From contig NC_081333.1 of assembly GCF_022539665.2 (NCBI RefSeq), positions 8,430,971 to 8,494,970 on the forward strand: 64,000 nucleotides of DNA, given 5' to 3'. The notes beneath the pieces are model-generated. The model was given only the letters and a program-made list of their open reading frames with translations. It was not told the DNA's origin and searched no databases. This DNA is from Daphnia carinata. Its lineage: Eukaryota > Arthropoda > Branchiopoda > Diplostraca > Daphniidae. Made by a program: the position numbers and the translations under genes. Of the stretch, positions 1-12,600 are shown in pieces. The first letter of the stretch is position 1, and each line of letters starts with the position of its first letter.

Positions 1-1
1 C

Positions 2-1524
<1,523 letters not shown>

Positions 1525-1604
1525 ATAAATTATACCTTATTGGATCAACGACTTTTTGTTTTCGTATTTGCTTGTCATAAACGTTGGTGCACAATGGTCA
1601 GGCA

Positions 1605-1610
1605 AATAAA
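1605..1610 (+). terminator. Candidate poly(A) signal of STT3A
   Basis: AATAAA lies 81 nt after the STT3A stop and is followed within 10 nt by a T-rich run, as expected for cleavage and polyadenylation. Another AATAAA overlaps the stop codon itself (1524-1529) and is less likely to be used. Confidence 0.4.
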
Positions 1611-1767
1611 CAAATGTTTTTTTTTCTTTCGAACTGAAATCGAAGTGTATTTTACATTGTTGAAATCAAAACACATTTATAAGGCACCGCGAATAGAAAA
1701 AAAAAATTGAGTAAGGATAGTTCATGCTAATGTTGGAGAAACTTGTTTTATACATAATTGTAAGATT

Positions 1768-3312
1768 CTAACGCAAACTACTAGCATCTTGCCCTGCGTC
1801 ATCTAAGATTGCTTTATCTCCTTCAGGGATGTCGACATCCATGGCTTCACTAGCTCCATCGCTAAGCTGTATTTTGTTTACGGAAGCGGCGTCTGATTCA
1901 GCGGCTTCTGATTCCTCATCTGATAACGTATCCTCACTAGTGTTACCATCTGCAATAAACATAAAATTCGATAAGATAGTGTTATAACGTTGAATTTATT
2001 AATTCACATCTTACCAGAATTTTCTGAGACATCTTCGTCTTTTTCGCTTCTTTCTTGCTCTACCTTGCATGGTTTTTCTTGATTTTCTTTTCTTTCGTAA
2101 AGTTTTGCCTCAAGTGAGGCTTCCGATGTGGTAATAAATGGGACGGGTGAGGGAGGGACGGGTAAGCGAGGGCCCACAGGTCGCGTTTTTCTTGGAGGGT
2201 TAAATTGATAACAGTAGCAACAATAATAGCTGACAAACTCGAACTCTTCCTGTAAAGCCATGCCATTGTGGCCACTACAATGACGGCATATCAAGGCATA
2301 ACGCTGATGCGGACCATCTCCCACAAAAAGATCCATCATCCTGTCAAGGACTCCTCGTTCTCTAGGTAAAATTGGTCGAGGCAACGGTCGCAATGGAGCA
2401 TGTCCGTAGTTCATAGCTACAGGTCTGTTAATAAATATAGAATTGGATACTCCTTGTAAACCAGGTTAACCACCAAATAATGCCAAATTGCAACACTAAG
2501 CACACAAAGGCAATAGAGTATTTAATTTACCTTTGGGTTGACAACATTGATTGCTGCATCTGTGGTTTATTTAACTGTTGATTCATTTTGTTTGCACTTC
2601 CCACAATAGCAGACTTATTTTGTTGGAGTGTGCCACTTGCTTTCAATGGTAAAGCTTGCTGTTGTTCTACATGCCTGTGTCGTAATTCAGTGCCAGGTGC
2701 ACTAGGACGAGCATTCATAGCAGGAGTTTGAGCAGGTTTGACTTCGAAAGGAGTATTCTGTGGTTTGTCACCAAATTTGTCAAGAATCTCTTTCGCAATT
2801 TTGTAAGTCTCTGTGTCCATCACATGCTCAAGAATTTTTTTCTTCTTTTTTCTCAACTCTACAGACTTTTCTGATTTTCTCACCATTCGACGATTGAAGT
2901 ACCATTTTACACCTCTATGAGAGCTCCAGGTTCTGTTAACACAAAAAGGGCATAAGTTCGGTAATAGGTTTCTAGATTGAATTGATTCCAACTTACATAA
3001 GGGCAAATGTCACAAGCCCAGTAAAATAATAAAGCTTGTACTTTTGAACAGATGTAATAAAAAAGAAGGATGCTATTGCTACAACATAAACAAGGATAAA
3101 GATGACTAGAAGTTGTCTCACAACACGTTTTTGCCTTTCAATTGTGTCTTGTTGAAATTCATCAATTGATTTAAGCTCCTTGTCTATGTCTTCTAATATT
3201 TCTTTTGTGGAAGGCTTGTGCTAAAATAAAATTTAAAAGAAATTTTAGCTGTAGGTGAATATTTTACTAGAAATTCTGATACTACCCGGAAGCGTGACAA
3301 CAGGATTCCCAT
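1768..3312 (-). CDS. LNPK: Lunapark (LNPK), ER three-way-junction stabilising protein
   Basis: Lunapark sits at three-way junctions of the tubular ER and stabilises them. Exons on the minus strand are 3312-3286, 3220-2997, 2932-2531, 2424-2015 and 1949-1768. They join in phase to give 414 aa. The start is MGILLSRFR: Gly2 plus a basic stretch resembles the myristoylated N-terminus of vertebrate lunapark. Residues 10-45 form a short coiled segment (KPSTKEILEDIDKE). Two membrane segments follow at about 46-66 and 74-86, then a lysine-rich coiled region (KKKKKILEHVMDTETYK). The hallmark domain is at about 232-295: RPILPRERG, then VGDGPHQRYALIC with a C-x2-C...C-x2-C zinc ribbon (Cys near 264, 267, 286, 289), closed by the lunapark motif FNPPRKTRP. 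The tail after residue 300 is acidic and probably disordered. No clear AATAAA follows the stop. Confidence 0.95.
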
Positions 3313-5580
3313 TTCTGAATGAAAGATTCAGCAGGACGTAATACAGAAAGCCGAAAAGTAAACCTATACCGTCGAGTAGGAGCAAGTCTTTAAAAGAATA
3401 CGGAATTCTAAATTTAAACTAGTCCCGTGTTTTGACCTTCTGCGTGTAAAGCGCCATAACATTCTAAATATCCAGAGAAAAACAGAAATTACACACGTCA
3501 GATAGGCATTGCCATACCGCTTACCGGTTGATCAGCTGTTGTTTTACGGGTATCGCTTCTCGGTTGTCACTAATGTTGCAGACTGCGGATTCACAAACTG
3601 TGGGCGTACAGATCCAGACGAACTATAGTCAATATGGTAACTTGCTGCCAGTTTGAAAAAAATTGAAAAATAATTTACCTCAATGCATAAAATATGACGT
3701 TGCCAAAAAGTTGGCTCAGAACGAAAAACAGAAGGGCGTGGCAACAAGCTCAGATATGGAACGAGGATGGGCTCCTGTCCATATCAGTATACAAAAAAAA
3801 CCGTTTTTTGTTTTAAATTCAAATGTGGTGTGTGAGTCTATTTAACGACACTGCAAACCAACTGGACAACTCGCATGATGCATTAGTTGGTGCTTACCCC
3901 TGAGCATGATTTGATTGTCATGTAGGTAGCAGGGCAGAGCTCAGTAAATGCTCTGCAATAAATGAAATTCAAAAACTTGAAACCTATATAATGAAACCAG
4001 GCTGCCAACAGTAACCGACAGTTGTTTTCTTATTACGTCAGGTAGCAGACGTTACTTTTTCGTTTCCGAAGTATACGAAAGCAAATGTAGTTTCAGTTCC
4101 ACTTCAGTGCGTTTGACGTCACTGTTCGGTTACGTATTAGCAAATTGAGAAGTTCCATAGCCTCAAAATGCAGCATGCAGATCCTTGACTAGGGTCGGGT
4201 ATTCACGTAAGCGCGCCAAATTCCACAAAAATTATTCAACAAGATGACTAAAACCAAAACAAATAAGAATTACGTTGCAAATCAAAAATCAATACGGAAT
4301 AAGGTGTACACAGTTGGGTGTTAGAGGTTTGCTATTTTTCACTTCATGAATAGTCGCCAAACAAACTTGAGGCACTGTTGTAATTGAAAGGCTTCGAATT
4401 TGTCCGTTGATAAAGGCTCAATAATCCGTTTAGTTGCTCATTATTAAAGTAGTTATGAACTATTCACGTTGAAAACTGAGGCAACACAACTTCGTCAACT
4501 AAATCTATAAATAATTCTTGTTAGATTCTTCTCTTTCATATCCCATAAGAAGGCAATAAAACGTAAGAAGCGATGCAACACAATTGGCTCTAAATCCACG
4601 ATATATCGTAACTCGTCGCAGCCCTATTTAGCGTCATTTGTAGCTCTCGGTTTTCTCGTAATACAGAAATAGTACGTAACAGCCCTGTATGCAGAATCTG
4701 GTTTTCCCCGCGACCGGTTTTTGACTAATGGGTTCAAATCTTATGAATGTCTGATGGCGCTTTTGGCCTTCGTTTCGCCTACCTTCTAGGGGAAGTTGTT
4801 GCATTTCTTCCCCAAAGCGTACAAGGAACTGATATTTGATTCGATAGCCTCTTGCCTTTTTCATTAAACCTTGAAGAAGTTCGTACGCTTACACCAAACG
4901 TAGCAAATGCCGTGAGCAGTGATGGCTTTTGAGCATATCATCCCCGTTTTTAGACCGAGAGTAATAGTAGGGACAAGAGGGAAGTTGACCATTGACAACC
5001 CGATTTCCTAGTAGGGCTCGGAATCTTGTTCTGTACTATCAAATCGTTCGCTACGTTTCCGATGAACGATCGAAAAGTCAATTAGCTTGGTTACCCGATA
5101 AGGAGGAAATGACCCTCACTTGTTCGTCCTCTACTTTACGTGACAGTCGATCGATACCGAAAGCAAGGTCTCTGCATTCAACTAGCTTCACAACGCATTT
5201 TTTTTCTGTGTATTCACAGTCACGCTCAAGTATGTTTATGCTTTTCTTTTCTTCAATAAACTGGGCGAATCAACCACTCCTGATACCATAAAAACTAGCC
5301 ATGTTTGCTTCACTAGGTTTGTGTGTTGATGCTCTGTTGGCTCAGTGTCCGTCTTCCATTGCAGAGGGAATAACCACACCTACATGAGTGCAACCGTGCA
5401 CATGGAATTTTTTTTTTCCTCATTGTGAAATTTTATTCCGTGACGTGAACACATCTGTTCCAACCGGGCTTCTAGCAAGTTGTTCTTTTTTGGATCCCCA
5501 GTTGATTGTTTCGTTTCACGTCTAGACACCGAGAATTCTAACACACTGACTTAAAAAAAGAAACTTTCGCACATTTCAAA
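3313..5580. other. Intergenic region between LNPK and the SLC22 gene
   Basis: This is a divergent intergenic stretch of about 2.3 kb that should contain the LNPK promoter at its left end and the SLC22 promoter at its right end. The only open frames are short (under 100 codons), show no recognised domain and have no paired splice sites. A perfect TGACGTCA palindrome lies at 4114-4121. No repeat array or RNA gene was seen. Confidence 0.6.
4114..4121. promoter_or_regulatory. Candidate CRE (TGACGTCA)
   Basis: The sequence is an exact CREB/ATF palindrome, about 0.8 kb upstream of the LNPK start and 1.5 kb upstream of the SLC22 start. An 8-mer can occur by chance, and identical copies occur at 32322-32329 and inside a coding exon near 43250. 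Function is therefore only a possibility. Confidence 0.15.
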
Positions 5581-8500
5581 ATGGATCTTGATGACGTGTT
5601 GCATCATGCGGGCGACTGGGACAGGTACCAACATCTGCTGTTGTGGTTAGTTTGTCTTCCTGCGTGTATTCCGTGCGGCTTCGCTGCTTTCAACCAGGTG
5701 TTTATGGACCGAATACCTGACCACTGGTGCAAAGTTCCTACTTTAATATCCGCAGAATGGACCGCAGAAGATCGCAAGGCCGCCAGCATACCTAAATTGG
5801 TAATTGAGAAAGTTAACGTGGCTCCACTGCCGTTCCATGTTCTTGGTTATTATGACCCAGTTTATCGGTAGGGTACACTCTACAGTCAGTGCTCGAAGTA
5901 TGACTTAAACTATACGGGTATTCTACTGGAAAACAGTGGTAACAAATCACTGGATGTCGCAGCTATTACGTCTTGCACAGACGGCTGGGAGTACGACAAA
6001 GTCGACGTCCCCTCTTCTGTTGTCATAGATGTAAGTTCATGCTTGTAATCCGGTGAGCGTTGAGTAGTATGGCTTATTTACTTTGAATTACTTTGACAGT
6101 TTGAGTTGGTGTGTTCGAAATCACTCTACCCAACTCTTGGCCTCTCTGCGCTCAACGTGGGTGGGTTGGTGGGTGTCCTACTCTTTGGTTATCTCAACGA
6201 TAGGTTGGCTTTGCTACCAATAACTGTGTTATAATTCTAATCTTACTATATATCATATATTTCAGGATAGGTCGGAAGAAAAACTATTTTCTTTGTTTGA
6301 CAGTACAGATTGTGTTTGGAATTGCCACAGCTTTTGCTCCCAACGTTGTCTGGTGGATTATCTTCCGTTTCTTTGTTGGTCTTACAATTCCAGCTATACT
6401 TCACATCCCGTTCGTTATATGTCAGTCGACACAAGCACCTTATATTTTCAAAAATCATTTCGTGGCATAAATGACAGCCAATGCACTCAACATTATTCTT
6501 TAATTGCAGGCCTTGAAGCTGTGGCTCCTTCTAAGAGAACGTTGGTCAGTTTCTATGCGAACATGTTTTACGTGGTTGGGTTGATGGGATTCAGCGGACT
6601 TGCTTATTCCACTACGCAATGGCAACTAATTGCGCTATCAACATCCGTACCTTTTGTCCTCTACTACCTCTACATTATGTATGTTTGTAAGGGCAATCAA
6701 AGCTCTTTGCGTTATTACCGGCTAATGGGGTAGCATATAATATTCATAATGTGATAATAATTTGAGGCTTTTTGGCTACTTTCCAGTTTCCTACCAGAAT
6801 CGATGCGCTGGTTATTGTCACGAGGGCGCGTTAAGGAAGTTGTTGAAATGTTGCACAAAATTGCCAGTGTTAATCACAGACACATCCCAGAAGAGATGGT
6901 GCAAAAATTTACGGTACGATGCATATTTCTTTTTTTTTTTTTACTAAAATGATGCTCTGATAATGGTTAGATAACGACGAAAACTGCAACTGAAGTTAGC
7001 GTTTTAACAAACTTGGTGCAGCTCTGAGGGCAATGCACAAAGCCAAGAAGAAGAGTATCATCGTTGATGAATTTCCATTTCATAGAGGATCCCCTATTCA
7101 GACCCTTCGTGAATGGTTGATGGGGATCCCGTTAAGTATTTGCTTCAAAAATAAAGTCATTGATCATTCGGCTGAATAAGACGGTCGCTATTCATTGCGC
7201 CGTCGTATCCACGTAATGGGCTGTTAAATTTAACTGAAAGCTCAGCTGACGTGTCCATTATACACAAACAGTTTTTTCCTTGAAGAACAGAATTAAAAAA
7301 AAACTGCTTTCTATTTTTTCACGATGCAGACAAGAAAGAATAAGACACTGTATTAGTTGCAAGAAATAAGGCCGCATAAGTGCTAAAAATCGGTGCAATG
7401 AATAATGAAGACTCTCGCTGTTACAGAATTGTTTCCCCTTAAATAAAAGAAATCGCTCGTGAAATCGATAATGCTGTCGCTTCTCCTATTTGTTCAGGAA
7501 ACAATGGAACACCAACGTGAGCAAGCTGACTGCTTGCGCAACGGAAGGAGAGCAAATTTGCGAGACCTGCTCCAGACACCCAACATGCGGATGAAAACAC
7601 TGATCATTTCACTGAGTTGGTTAGCTAATCCTTGTTTACATGAATCCAAACCAACACTGTCAAAGGTATCAGTTACTATGGTAAACCAATACCTTTGAAA
7701 AACAGGGTCGTGAACGAAACAACCTACGTGGGATTGAGCTACTACGGCCCATCGATGGGCTCCGATCCTTACCTAAGTTTTTTCCTCTCATCCGTTGTGG
7801 AAATCCCGGTACACACATACGTATAATGATTACAGTGTTTCATCCGTTGTCAAGCTTTTTGCTTTGAAAATCCCACATCCAATAACAGTTTCACATTCCG
7901 TGTTATTTTACAGGGATACGTTTTCTGTCTCCTACTTATGGATCGCTGGGGTAACAGTGACGTGACAAAGTATCGATCTGTAGCGTGAAAACATAACACG
8001 ACCCATTTCTCATAGGTCGTCGAATGACGCTGTGTTCCTGTATGATCCTCAGTGGCGTGGCTGCGATTTCGACAGCACTTCTTCCTACAGGTATGTGTCA
8101 TGTTTCACGCTTCGTGACCCGCAAGGGAGACAACGGGATTCACCGGCTTAACTATCGTGACATGGTTTCAATGTACTTTTCTTGTGCGTAACACAGACGC
8201 GGAGGTGTTGACTCTGATTCTTTACCTGATTGCCAAGTGCACTATTGCTGGAGGCACGATGATCATCTTCCAGTTCGGCGGTGAACTATATCCGACTGAA
8301 GTACGCGGGGTCGGAATTGGACTTGCCAGCTTTCTTGGCGGAATTGGTCTCACACTCATTCCTTTCATTAACTATCTGGGTACACAGTGGCTTGTGCTTC
8401 CCATCGTAATGATGGGCGCTTTCTCCGTTGCTGGAGGCATCGTGACGCTAAAACTACCTGAGACATTGGGTGCAAAATTGCCTCAAACGCTCGAAGAAGG

Positions 8501-8804
8501 CGAAGATTTCGGCAAGGATTTTAAAGGCTGGGTACACACGATCCAACAAATGTCAAGGTGACGTCAACAAAGTTTAATTTTCAGCTCGTTTTTTAGTGTT
8601 CTTCTTTCTATTTGTTTGGGACCATACCGATGACGTGTTTGGTTTGCCAAATGAAATTTATTTACTTTGATCCCTAGGCTATTGCCCAAGCGCCTTGGGT
8701 GCCGGGACAAACACCAAGAAATCGTGAATCTCGAACAGACCGGATGTCATCAACATGCAACTTGTATCATTCCATGCGAGCACGATCACGATCAAGAATT
8801 GTAA
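5581..8804 (+). CDS. SLC22-family (organic cation/carcinine transporter-like) MFS carrier
   Basis: This is a 12-helix plasma-membrane carrier of the major facilitator superfamily. SLC22 members move organic cations, anions, carnitine, or histamine and beta-alanine conjugates. The substrate cannot be read here. Exons: 5581-5799, 5872-6030, 6100-6203, 6266-6420, 6510-6678, 6787-6913, 7498-7619, 7706-7808, 7914-7950, 8016-8090, 8197-8557 and 8678-8804. They join in phase to about 585 aa. Helix 1 (LLLWLVCLPACIPCGF) is followed by the large Cys-rich extracellular loop. GYLNDRIGRKKNY is MFS motif A and PESMRWLLSRGR is the SLC22 motif after helix 6. YVGLSYYGP, DRWGRR and ELYPTEVRGVG complete the signature. 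An apparent in-frame TAG at 5869-5871 is the 3' end of a 72-nt intron. The last exon is chosen by phase; reading through instead stops at 8561 and shortens only the tail. ATTAAA at 8982-8987 is a possible poly(A) signal. Confidence 0.9.
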
Positions 8805-9696
8805 TGCTGTCATACCGCCAAATAACTTGTCACATTGTACCAGCGCTCACAAAATACACAGTCTCTCATGAAAAGCAAAATCATATTTATAATTCAAGTT
8901 GTATTGATCCGATTTAGACACACACACATTTGAATGCAATCACCCCAACAGCTTGTGTAGATAATAGTCTGAGAGCTACAAATTAAAAGCTTTTAAAAAT
9001 TGCAAGAATTTGCTTTGTCGTGTTTTTTTTTCTCTTTTCGTATAGCAATTGATGAACACGATTTTTTGCAACAACAAAATTGCCAGCGGTTCACTGACCC
9101 AAATTTTAAAAACGCAACACAAAAAACTGTAAAATAATATCAAATGAAATTGCTCATGAGATTCCCCGTGTTGAAGCCGTGATTATTCCTTGATGACCAG
9201 GGCTCATTGATTATCAACGAATAAACCAGTCTACAACATGCGTAAAAGACTTCAGAGCAAAACTGAAATAAAAAATTTAAAAAGGAGAACAAAAATGAAT
9301 TTAACACTTCATCTGAGTGCATTAAATTGATTGTGAAGAAAAAAAGAATTAATTAAAGGTGATGTTGGGTCAAGAACAGGTGGGAACACCAAGACGAAGA
9401 TGAATATGTGAACAGGTTTTCAGGTTTGAATTTTTATCATCACGTTTAGGAGGGCAGGACGTGTGGTGTATGTGTATTAATGACATATTTCTTTGTATCT
9501 TCCAAAAAAATAAGACAATGTGCATTAAATCCAATAAATAACAGCGCACGTCAATATGTAATACTTGTATACAAACCCGAAAGCAGCAATTTGATGTTAT
9601 TGGAAGATAGGGTAGTAAATGTTTCCATTTGACTATAATTGAGAGCAGGAAAATGGAAAATGAAAAGGGCAAAGAGGTTTTCTATCGTTTTTTCTT
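8805..9696. other. Convergent 3' intergenic region
   Basis: This AT-rich region lies between the SLC22 stop and the stop of the minus-strand receptor gene, and should hold both 3' UTRs. Open frames here (for example 9370-9672 minus) are low-complexity, have no recognisable product and run through the expected UTR. No repeat or RNA gene was seen. Confidence 0.55.
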
Positions 9697-12600
9697 TTAG
9701 ACAGTAACTTCTTCGGTGAACCTCTCCCGATCGTCGGTATTGATACGTGATCTGGACGATGAAAGGGAGCGTCCTGGTGTGCTGACCGGCGTTATTTGGG
9801 CACTTCTCACTGAACTGTCCAATTCGTATTGTTGCGAAGGAACCACTGGCACATTGACTTCCTCTAAGCAATCAAGTGAGCTAGTTTCGTCTGTCAGTTT
9901 GCTTTTAACTTTGGGTGAAAGAGGCCACCGACTGTTGGCTTGGCCGCAAGGGCTCGTGCGACTTTCTGAATATCTCCGTTCTTTCTTGTGATTGGCATGC
10001 ACTGGATTAGCCTGTTCGGTGAGTAATTGGCACAGACTTTGAACACTAACGGGGTTGTTTGATTGATCCGCGTGAAAAAGGGCGCCACTGTTTGTATGAT
10101 CACCAACCAAACTGAGCTGAGTGTTCATCGACGTCGATAGGTCCGTCTGTTCGGAAGATGTACGTCGACTGTTTGGTGCGCTAAAATTTCTCAGCACGCT
10201 AACGCCTCGTGAGTCAAAGACGAAATTGGACGTCAATAGCGGCGCAGCGGCCAAGGCTAAAGACGAGGCCGGGACGGTGGACGATGGACTTTCTGGCTGA
10301 TCCACCACATGAGGAGGAGTAATAGTCTTTTTAGATTGTTTTGTCGACCTCGTAGGTGACGTTGACGAAACTGACTGGGCGTCTTTGACGTCTTCATCGT
10401 CCTCGACCATCGCTGATGGATCGGCACTAAACGTAGCGCAAACTATCCTGTCTGTCACACAGGCCAGCACGTTGTTGACTACCGGTCCCGAATTGAACAT
10501 TAAACCTCCTAGCCCTGCGGCCAAAAGATTCCAAACGTCATCAATCATTCAATCAATCAAAGACAAACTTCAACGTTACCAGAGTCGGGACTGTTCTTGG
10601 GGGATTTGATCTTCTCCTTGACCGAATGGCCCGTTTTTCTTTGACGTAAATCGACGTCACCCTCTTTTACCCTGTGATCAGTAGATGGTCCATTTTCGAG
10701 GCAATTGCTGGCCGCTGTAGTATCGATGGCATCAAGGACAGCAATCACTTCAGTTTCCGCCACTGGGCTGATGACTTTACGTGCTGCTTGCGACATGGCG
10801 GTTAATCGGGCGGCAAACTGCGTATGACCAGACCGGGCTGTTTTCTCCTTCAACTGGTCCAGCTCACAAAGCAAACGACGAATCTCCGCCTGTATCGTGT
10901 TTTGCGTCCATACCAAATAACCAATCATCAGTCACTTCCCCATCAATGGATTTTTTGCCTCGTTTATTGCACGGCACGTGTACTGACCTGAATATCAGGA
11001 TCATTGACGCTGGACAACTCTGGCATCATATCAGTGCGAAAGCTGCCGCCTGAAGGAGTGACGTTTGAATGGTTGGCCGATTTGGGTTTGGCCAAAAATT
11101 TGGCTGCTTGAGGCTTATTTGCCATGGAACTTGCGTCCTCTTTCCCTCGCCCACGAAGAGCTAGATAAGCCTGTGATCAATTTCAAAATTCAATCGTACA
11201 CCGCACCAATAAGTTCCAACTTCTTTGACTGATCGTCTTCAACCAACTTACTTTGCTGGCGAATATGAGGACAAGGAGAAGTGTCGTCGTCAGCTGTGCG
11301 TGGGAGAACATGATGATGTACATTAGATCGGGGTTCGCTGGCGATTGTAGGAAGAGCCTTCAACAAGAAAAATAAAGTTTCAGTTTTATCCGATTATGAG
11401 CACAATGTCGTAGCTTAAAGAAACAAGTGAATAAGCGCGTGATGGCGGTGAAACTTACATCGAAACGTTGAGGAAAATGGAAAGGAGAAACTCGTTGTAG
11501 ATCGCCATGGAGATAAAGCGGCTCTCGTTGAATTCAGACGGCGCCTTCCGCACGACGATACACAACCGGATGCCCCATACCAACACCATCATCTCCACTG
11601 CAGGATAGCAATAGTAAAAGCGAATACAAACAATAGTCACAGGCGTAACACTAAATCCGGCTGGCATTTTAAAGACAATCCAATTGACGATAATTCAATC
11701 TCTTTTGTCCTCGCACACGTTATGTCAGAAATTCCGACAAACAAAAACGATTAACGCCTATAGTTGCTGGACTACGTGACTCTAGCTCTCTTACGAAAAG
11801 CTCATGCATACTTAAATAAAGCGCAAAGGAATAGATTTTGATTAATTTATTAGAATGACTGATGGTGTTCTGTCTTATCCTATTATAAGAGCAACGGTCT
11901 CTAAATGAACGAAATTTTTAAAGACAGAGCGTACTTGCGGTGAATACGTGATCCCACCAGTCCGTCTCACAGATGTAAGCTTTCAGATCATCGGCTGTTT
12001 TGGCGACGATGACGTGTGGAGGGCCGACAACTGTCCGGATGGAAAGGAACACGGCAAATATTGACACGATGATGCCCAGTCTCTTGATCAAGTCGAGGTC
12101 CGTGATTTTGATGGCTTTGGCTGAACGGACTCGAAAGATGACGGAAATGCTGTGTTTAAAAAACAAACAAGAAAAAGAGATAAGCATTTCGTCTGGGAAA
12201 ACATTGTTAAATTATTGTAGGAACATGGTTACTGTTCGTTTTCTACAGATTCAATAGAGTAAATTGATTGAAGTAATGGGCCCTTATGATTTCCACAAAT
12301 ATTTTATCATCCTTCAACGCAACCCTGAAGACAAACTATGCCAACAGCCCAATCAAAACAAGTTCAAATAAAATGTAGAAACCAAAAATAAGACTGAGTC
12401 CTGCAAGCCGCATCTGTTCGTGCTCCGAATCAAACATTTCCCAGATGCTCTTAACATTGTTTTATTTCCGGGAAGCTGGTGCTACAACAGAAATAAAAGA
12501 TGGTCCTTTATATGTTTAAAAAAAGGAAAAGGACACATTGTCCTAATAATCCGTGGATTAGGCATACTTTATTGCCGTCTTGAACTAACTTTGACGTTTT

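Noticed and set aside
4634-4864. 76-codon minus-strand frame upstream of the SLC22 gene
   Set aside because: No domain and no flanking exon signals; possibly a piece of a dispersed repeat but nothing in the window confirms it.
5869-5871. Apparent nonsense codon in the SLC22 gene
   Set aside because: GT at 5800 and AG at 5870-5871 define a 72-nt intron that keeps phase 0 on both sides. Removing it gives a loop leading straight into the conserved YSQC segment, so the gene is intact.
7040-7185. Open stretch in the SLC22 intron (reads AMHKAKKKSIIVDEF and on)
   Set aside because: No acceptor/donor pair keeps it in frame with both flanking exons, which already join in phase 0, and I recognise no similarity.
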